NCBI GenBank assembly: GCA_035771165.1
Contig: JAWNZC010000445.1
Location: 1,150,001 to 1,214,000 of the forward strand
Origin: Paragorgia papillata
Lineage: Eukaryota; Cnidaria; Anthozoa; Scleralcyonacea; Coralliidae
Direction of reading: 5' to 3'
DNA: 64,000 bases
The notes beneath the pieces are model-generated. The model saw only the letters and a list, made by a program, of their open reading frames with translations. It was not told where the DNA came from and searched no databases. Below, piece by piece: positions 62,501 through 64,000 of the stretch (positions within the stretch are counted from its first letter, which is position 1; every line of letters begins with the position of its first letter). A program made the translations under genes and the position numbers.

Positions 62501-62883
62501 AGTGTCGTGATAAAATCTATATGCTACCATTTCTTGTTTGCTATACGATGGTTTGTTTTGCTGAGCGGTTTTCTTATCCTTTTTAGCTCCAGTTTTGAAA
62601 TCAGCAACGTTCAACAACAACATGAAGTTGATCGTTGGTGCTGTATCAGGCATCCTTCTACTCACTGTCATCGTCATCCTTATACTTCTTGTTCGTCGAC
62701 GAAAGCGTAATAAGAAAATCGCGAGGGAAGGAGAACCACCTGGTGAAACAACGAGAGAGAGCGAAAATCTTATTCCCAATCCATTGTTCAGCAAGCCGAG
62801 ACAGGAAAGCGATGCGAAACCTGGAGTGGAAATGCTTCATTATCCTCGGGATGACATTGTGCATTGTGAGGATATAGATGATG
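42985..62883 (+). CDS. CUB-Ig4 type I membrane receptor, 3' end outside window
   Basis: Twelve exons give 626 residues. Order: signal peptide (1-16), Gly/Ser linker (17-33), CUB (34-150), Ig1 (151-253), Ig2 (254-341), Ig3 (342-427), Ig4 (428-527), transmembrane helix (542-563), then a tail opening with RRRKRNKK. Each Ig domain has the paired Cys and core Trp of the I-set. The tail holds a dileucine-type sorting motif ESENLI (585-590), NPLF (592-595) and Tyr613. The last exon ends at gtgagt, so more follows. The layout suits a cell-surface adhesion protein or a receptor kinase, but no catalytic domain is seen here. All junctions are GT-AG and the phases match. I do not recognise a named orthologue. 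Confidence 0.9.
44130..44790 (-). pseudogene. decayed coding-like region, unassigned
   Basis: On the minus strand a charged helix-rich frame ([20 protein letters not shown]) runs to a TGA and continues in the same frame ([20 protein letters not shown]). A shifted frame goes on with [13 protein letters not shown] and [19 protein letters not shown]. The composition looks like former coding sequence broken by a stop and a frameshift. I do not recognise the family. It lies in the first receptor intron on the opposite strand. Confidence 0.35.
46752..46900. repeat. dispersed repeat, TTCATGAGGAAAATTCAAAAG family
   Basis: ATTCATGAGGAAAATTCAAA, AATCAGTGTCTTTATAT and CCTGATTTACATAAACTTTA occur here and at 48196-48305. 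An inverted relative is near 63660-63705. Confidence 0.85.
46962..47063. mobile_element. fold-back hairpin, GTTTTATCAGATATAAA stem
   Basis: GTTCAATAAACTCGCAG and GTGTTTTATCAGATATAAA on the left pair with TTATATCTGATAAAACAC and CTCGTTTATTAAAC on the right. The loop CTCGGCTTCGCCTCG resembles that of 8468-8622. Confidence 0.82.
47899..48195. mobile_element. fold-back element K, GCAACAAATTGCTGCAAC family, copy 1
   Basis: AAAGGTGAAGTACGAGCAAC on the left is answered by CGTAATACCTC on the right. The stem is built of TTGCAACGCAACA and TGTTGCGTTGCAAG words. Confidence 0.88.
49075..49370. mobile_element. fold-back element K', copy 2
   Basis: AAAGGTGAAGTAATACGAGC start and GCCCGTATTATACCTC end. The stem words are the same as in copy 1, about 1.2 kb away. 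It retains the full AATACGAGC end that copy 1 has lost. Confidence 0.88.
50399..50484. repeat. poly-G tract inside a hairpin
   Basis: About 40 G (50419-50458) are flanked by ATCTTTTGTGGT on the left and ACCACAAAAGGTGAT on the right, which can pair. Confidence 0.85.
51523..51617. repeat. poly-C tract
   Basis: About 90 bases of C interrupted by single A or T. The proline-only and glycine-only frames over it are artefacts. Confidence 0.95.
51920..51959 (+). CDS. receptor exon 2: Gly/Ser linker
   Basis: This 40-base exon between aattatag and gtacgt encodes [12 protein letters not shown], phase 1 in and phase 2 out. Short and low-complexity, it is supported by signals and phase. Confidence 0.6.
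52274..52448. mobile_element. fold-back element J
   Basis: AAGCCTGGTTTCCATATAGC with CGGCATGGCTGCGGCAAG on the left is almost perfectly mirrored on the right. The stem is about 70 bases. Confidence 0.92.
52650..53128. mobile_element. TIR element, AAAGTGTTTATGAAACG family, copy 2
   Basis: TTTATGAAACGAAAATTAAG with TTTGTCTTATTTGAAAGTAC at the left is mirrored at the right (GTACTTTCAAATAAGACAAA), with arms over 100 bases long. Related to 12058-12288. It ends about 90 bases before the receptor microexon 3. Confidence 0.9.
53220..53230 (+). CDS. receptor exon 3: 11-base microexon
   Basis: AAATGGACAAG lies between tttttacag and gtatac and encodes (R)NGQ(D). It takes phase 2 in and gives phase 1 out, exactly what joins exon 2 to the CUB exon. 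The acceptor is strong. Confidence 0.55.
53427..54197. mobile_element. TIR element with a short collagen-like frame
   Basis: TTAAAGGAACTGTATCAGTC on the left resembles the reverse complement of the right end (TTAAAGGGAAACTTCAGTC). CATTTTGAGTTTGAA/TTCAAACTCAAAATG form an inner arm. Inside, 53637-53690 reads [17 protein letters not shown]. It lies in the intron before the CUB exon. Confidence 0.7.
55446..55796 (+). CDS. receptor exon 4: CUB domain
   Basis: One exon encodes a complete CUB domain. It has the four canonical Cys (35, 61, 88, 110), the [11 protein letters not shown] turn, [14 protein letters not shown] and GFHAYY. Glu83, Asp91 and Asp131 sit at the places of the calcium-binding acidic residues of CUB domains. 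Phase 1 at both ends. Confidence 0.95.
55925..56050. mobile_element. fold-back element, GGTCTTTACGG family, copy 2
   Basis: GAGCGGGAGGTCTAATTTAC and GGCAAAATTATATTGCC on the left; GTTACCGTAAAGACCGACCA and GGGAGGTTATATAG on the right. Words are shared with 17651-17772. It lies in the intron between CUB and Ig1. Confidence 0.7.
56146..56454 (+). CDS. receptor exon 5: Ig1 (undivided)
   Basis: Encodes a full I-set Ig domain: [20 protein letters not shown] with Cys and Trp, then [18 protein letters not shown] with the DxGxYxC motif. It is a single exon, unlike the three Ig domains that follow. Acceptor ttcttaatag, donor gtaaag, phase 1 at both ends. Confidence 0.95.
56507..56930. repeat. triple microsatellite (GTT)n-(GTTT)n-(GGTT)n
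   Basis: GTT (56507-56584), GTTT (about 56611-56730) and GGTT (about 56794-56929), linked by short GGTT and GCTT/GCCT units. It occupies half of the intron after Ig1. Confidence 0.97.
57286..57388 (+). CDS. receptor exon 6: Ig2, first half
   Basis: Encodes [17 protein letters not shown] with the first Cys and ends in phase 2 just before the core Trp. Donor gtaagt. Confidence 0.93.
57663..57823 (+). CDS. receptor exon 7: Ig2, second half
   Basis: Starts with the core Trp (WIEKDKPLA) and carries the second Cys in [11 protein letters not shown]. Two further Cys (KTCSKSFDC) may form an extra bond. Phase 1 out at gttggt. Confidence 0.92.
58077..58222. mobile_element. fold-back element H', copy 2
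   Basis: GGCCTTTCCATTTACCCGGT with TAGACCGGTCAGTCCGG is mirrored by CCGGACTGACC and TTGTAAATTGGAAAG. Same family as 20954-21114. It lies in the intron after Ig2. Confidence 0.9.
58538..58912. mobile_element. TIR element, ACAGTAAAAACCCGC family, copy 2
   Basis: TACAGTAAAAACCCGCATAT on the left; AGGTTCTTATACGCAGCTTT on the right, diverged. It lacks the LINE insertion seen at 29904. Its right end lies directly before the Ig3 acceptor. Confidence 0.87.
58927..59029 (+). CDS. receptor exon 8: Ig3, first half
   Basis: Encodes [20 protein letters not shown], with the same length (103 bases) and same intron phase as exon 6. The acceptor starts 14 bases after the end of a TIR element. Confidence 0.93.
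59046..59345. repeat. degenerate CTGCCACTGAC repeat
   Basis: About 300 bases of imperfect units CTGCCACTGA, CCGCTACTGA and TACTGGCTGCC, starting 17 bases after the exon 8 donor. Confidence 0.9.
59462..59822. mobile_element. TIR element, ACCGCTGCCAAACGTTTGCG family, copy 2
   Basis: AACACCGCTGCCAAACGTTT and AAACGTTTGGCAGCGGTGTT ends. The interior matches 32121-32491. It ends 58 bases before the start of exon 9. Confidence 0.9.
59881..60035 (+). CDS. receptor exon 9: Ig3, second half
   Basis: Starts at the core Trp ([11 protein letters not shown]), with the second Cys in [12 protein letters not shown]. It lies between a TIR element (59462-59822) and a SINE fragment (from 60063). Confidence 0.92.
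60063..60130 (-). mobile_element. tRNA-derived SINE head (fragment)
   Basis: On the minus strand GTGGTTAGCGTGTGTGTC resembles an A box and GGTCTCGATTCC a B box at the usual spacing, but the tRNA arms do not pair fully. It starts 28 bases after exon 9. Confidence 0.55.
60491..60629 (+). CDS. receptor exon 10: Ig4, first half
   Basis: Encodes a longer, Pro/Gln-containing spacer, then [17 protein letters not shown] with the first Cys. Phase 1 in, phase 2 out. Confidence 0.92.
61560..61720 (+). CDS. receptor exon 11: Ig4, second half
   Basis: Starts at the core Trp ([11 protein letters not shown]), with the second Cys in [13 protein letters not shown]. Its length (161 bases) equals exon 7. Donor gtaata. 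Confidence 0.93.
61858..62265 (-). pseudogene. 3' end of a non-LTR retrotransposon (LINE)
   Basis: The frame ending at 62040 reads [20 protein letters not shown] followed by FKKNVI and a stop, the common LINE ORF C-terminus (KRSFSYSG..LWNSLP..VK...FKK). The 3' UTR ends in a (TGTC)n tail at 61858-61872. The copy is 5'-truncated, antisense in the intron between Ig4 and the membrane exon. Confidence 0.78.
62587..62883 (+). CDS. receptor exon 12: transmembrane helix and start of tail
   Basis: Encodes a helix [20 protein letters not shown] followed by the stop-transfer cluster RRRKRNKK, then 55 acidic, Pro-rich cytoplasmic residues. Motifs ESENLI and NPLF are typical endocytic or sorting signals. 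It ends in phase 1 at gtgagt, and the rest is outside the window. Confidence 0.95.
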
Positions 62884-64000
62884 GTGAGTAATATACTATA
62901 CAAGCGTATTGCCAGAATCTTTGGCAGCAAAAGAACACGTAACGCCAGTTGAGAGACTTAGTTATGTTAATCAATGCAGATATACTAACCGATGATTTTT
63001 ACAAAAAAAATTTCAAGCGTCATAAATTATTTTGTATGCGACAGGTACTGTACAGTTAAAGCTACAGTTGAGATTTACGATTACGAATATTTCTGTTTCA
63101 TTTAGAATATTTCTGTTTCGTTTAGAATATTTCTGTTTCGTTTGGAATTCGAATGTTAACGAAATAGAATTAAAATGACAGCCCGTGTTTATATACCCTG
63201 ATGAAAACACGACAGTGAGTTGGGAGAATTCGAATTTCCATACTATTAAGCTAGTACTTTCGAATTCCCCAAGTCTCACTCCAGTGTTTGCATCAGGCTA
63301 TATAAATACACGGCTTTTATGAATTAAGACTGAGAAACGTGTCGTGACGTCATGTCAGCGTGTTTTTGTTGTTGTGCTGTCCTTCTCAGTTCACAGAATC
63401 TGCCCTCATCTACTGGGAGGGTCTATATTAAGTGATAGTTAAAATATGAGCGGCCGATCTTTATGGGCATCTACAATGGCTCGCCGAACTTACTTATCGA
63501 ATTCTAAGTGTAAATGATGAACACTTTGTTTAAGAGTCGTAGGAAAGGTTAGATAAGATAATTTACAGTCAGAAAAAGCTCAATTTGAGGCACTAGTGCC
63601 TATTAACTTTGATAAAACCTTGATGTTTTATTAATCAATGTTTTATCCGTAGTTAAAGATGCTGATTAAACATTCATTTCTTTTGAATTTTCGTCATGAA
63701 TTATTAATTGTGGTTAAATATAAATATATTTAAGCGAAGTTAACTGCTGATGTAGTTAGCCTGCGGTTCCCCTTATTAGGGGAGTCCCTTACGTCAATTA
63801 CGTTAAGGGGTTTCCCGCGCATTCGAGATTCATTGAGCGTCTGTTGCTTTGCTGCAAGTAGCGTCTTGCTCAGCTTGTGCTACCCCTTCGCCCTTTCCCC
63901 ACCCGTGTAGATACGAAGTATAGAATCCTATAGATCGTATATGTTATTCCACTGACTTGTCAGTGTGACTGGTGCCGGTGGTCTGCCTTGGCAGAGTTGT
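62884..64000. other. start of the intron after the membrane exon, or gene end region
   Basis: No further exon was recognised up to the window edge. Contains a short triplicate of AGAATATTTCTGTTTC (63100-63140), an inverted pair with GAATTCGAA near 63230-63260, and an inverted relative of the 46.75-kb repeat (63660-63705). Confidence 0.6.

Overview
The window is nuclear DNA of an intron-rich, AT-rich animal. It is full of fold-back transposons, tetranucleotide arrays and decayed LINE/SINE copies, and it shows no bacterial operon structure. A 5S-rRNA-derived SINE, non-LTR retrotransposon ends and a CUB/Ig receptor fit an early-branching or marine invertebrate. A cnidarian is my best guess, but the sequence does not prove it. 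Nearly all long open frames are satellite translations or chance frames inside introns. The real coding content lies in short exons that I assembled by hand from splice signals, reading phase and protein similarity.

Two multi-exon genes were found, pointing away from each other. (1) The left part, 562-26919 on the minus strand, is RAD17, the checkpoint clamp loader. I place 23 coding exons giving a 674-residue protein, close to the roughly 680 residues of the vertebrate protein. Walker A, Walker B, the sensor-1 region, the conserved LYLHQNYLDFF block and an acidic C-terminal tail are all visible. Three very short exons near the C-terminus are less certain. (2) The right part, 42985-62883 on the plus strand and running off the window, encodes a type I membrane receptor: signal peptide, short Gly/Ser linker, CUB domain, four I-set Ig domains, transmembrane helix and the start of a cytoplasmic tail (626 residues so far). 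Every domain boundary is a phase-1 intron. Ig2, Ig3 and Ig4 each also carry a phase-2 intron just before the core Trp, and Ig1 does not. The catalytic or signalling part, if any, lies beyond the window.

Between the two genes (about 27.1-42.6 kb) I see only repeats. Across the window at least fifteen fold-back elements have unrelated stems. Many of them end in similar short motifs: TTAA-like flank, then (A)GGC or AAAGG, often followed by TTTACAC, or the motif CCTGGTTTCCATATA. The same families occur in the intergenic region, in RAD17 introns and in receptor introns, in several cases within a few tens of bases of receptor exons. Other notable pieces are a 26-copy 41-bp minisatellite whose units can fold, a perfect 32-bp palindrome near the left edge, long T-rich TTTG arrays close to splice sites, and a GC-rich hairpin element flanked by a 10-bp direct repeat.
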